Below are positions 63,898-64,000 of a stretch of 64,000 nucleotides of DNA, piece by piece. The position numbers and the translations under genes are program-made. How positions within the stretch are numbered: position 1 is the first letter of the stretch; each line of letters opens with the position of its first letter. The DNA comes from Candidatus Anammoxibacter sp. (lineage in GTDB: Bacteria > Planctomycetota > Brocadiia > Brocadiales > Anammoxibacteraceae): contig JAIQZQ010000011.1 in the NCBI GenBank assembly GCA_021777105.1, positions 1-64,000 of the forward strand, written 5' to 3'. The notes under the pieces are model-generated. The model was not told where the DNA came from. It ran no database searches and saw only the letters and a program-made list of their open reading frames with translations.

Positions 63898-64000
63898 TTA
63901 ATGACAATCAACAATCTCAACTTCTTCAGGCCCGGATTCCCTCCATTTAAAACACATCCTGTATTGATCGTTGATTCTAATGCTATGTTGTCCTTTCCGG
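63898..64000 (-). CDS. higB: HigB toxin, partial (5' end outside the window)
   Basis: The last 33 residues are readable: KGQHSIRINDQYRMCFKW then a short acidic link and EVEIVDCH, the typical end of the HigB/RelE toxin. It pairs with higA downstream. Confidence 0.88.
   Translation of the reverse strand, partial: RKGQHSIRINDQYRMCFKWRESGPEEVEIVDCH

Overview
The window reads as one chromosomal segment of a Gram-negative, largely anaerobic or microaerophilic bacterium with about 40-42% GC. My best guess is Planctomycetota near the anammox (Brocadiales-like) branch. The support is an octaheme hydroxylamine-oxidoreductase-like cytochrome, the futalosine menaquinone enzyme MqnE, an oxygen-independent ribonucleotide reductase, a TonB-dependent receptor, multi-PAS sensor kinases (one with a haem-binding input domain), a lysine/alanine-rich histone-H1-like protein, and intergenic DNA crowded with dispersed repeats. 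Other deep-branching anaerobes remain possible. TGA is used as a normal stop codon.

Layout. 0-5 kb: cinA, cobQ and cobD on the minus strand (cobalamin assembly). 4.8-17 kb: a signalling block with three histidine kinases, two stand-alone receivers (one double), a sigma-54 activator and an orphan ABC-type binding lipoprotein. 17.3-18.1 kb: a sigma-54 promoter with upstream palindromes drives a small unknown protein. 18.3-19.8 kb: an arsR-acr3 arsenite operon. 19.8-29.7 kb: phosphoglucomutase, a DUF2867-type SDR protein, a phospholipid-type methyltransferase, mqnE, an old-yellow-enzyme-type oxidoreductase and a TonB receptor. 29.8-36.8 kb: accessory genes (AAA ATPase, PLAT-like protein, higBA, zinc-ribbon membrane protein, PDZ-SH3 protein, retropepsin pair) in repeat-rich DNA. 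36.9-41.4 kb: a tight four-gene operon (P1 hydrolase, ATP-grasp ligase, BtrK-like decarboxylase, PanC-like ligase), which I consider the best candidate for an undescribed pathway. 41.8-46.5 kb: an oversized smc and a histone-like gene. 46.6-50.9 kb: nrdR-nrdD-redoxin and nrdG. 51.6-58.8 kb: tRNA-Arg(CCT), a TPR protein, an rluD-type synthase, the octaheme cytochrome, trpB, trpA and a cysteine-rich unknown. 59-64 kb: a run of toxin-antitoxin genes (vapBC, DUF433, DUF4160-DUF2442, a broken DUF4258 toxin with its YgiT antitoxin, higBA) around a potassium channel.

Intergenic DNA holds at least eight dispersed repeat families. Several are hairpins whose loop-proximal core is constant while the outer arms differ from copy to copy yet stay complementary. 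Two families look like short elements with terminal inverted repeats, and one copy is nested inside another between trpB and trpA. All functional calls rest on motif reading by eye; no database search was run.
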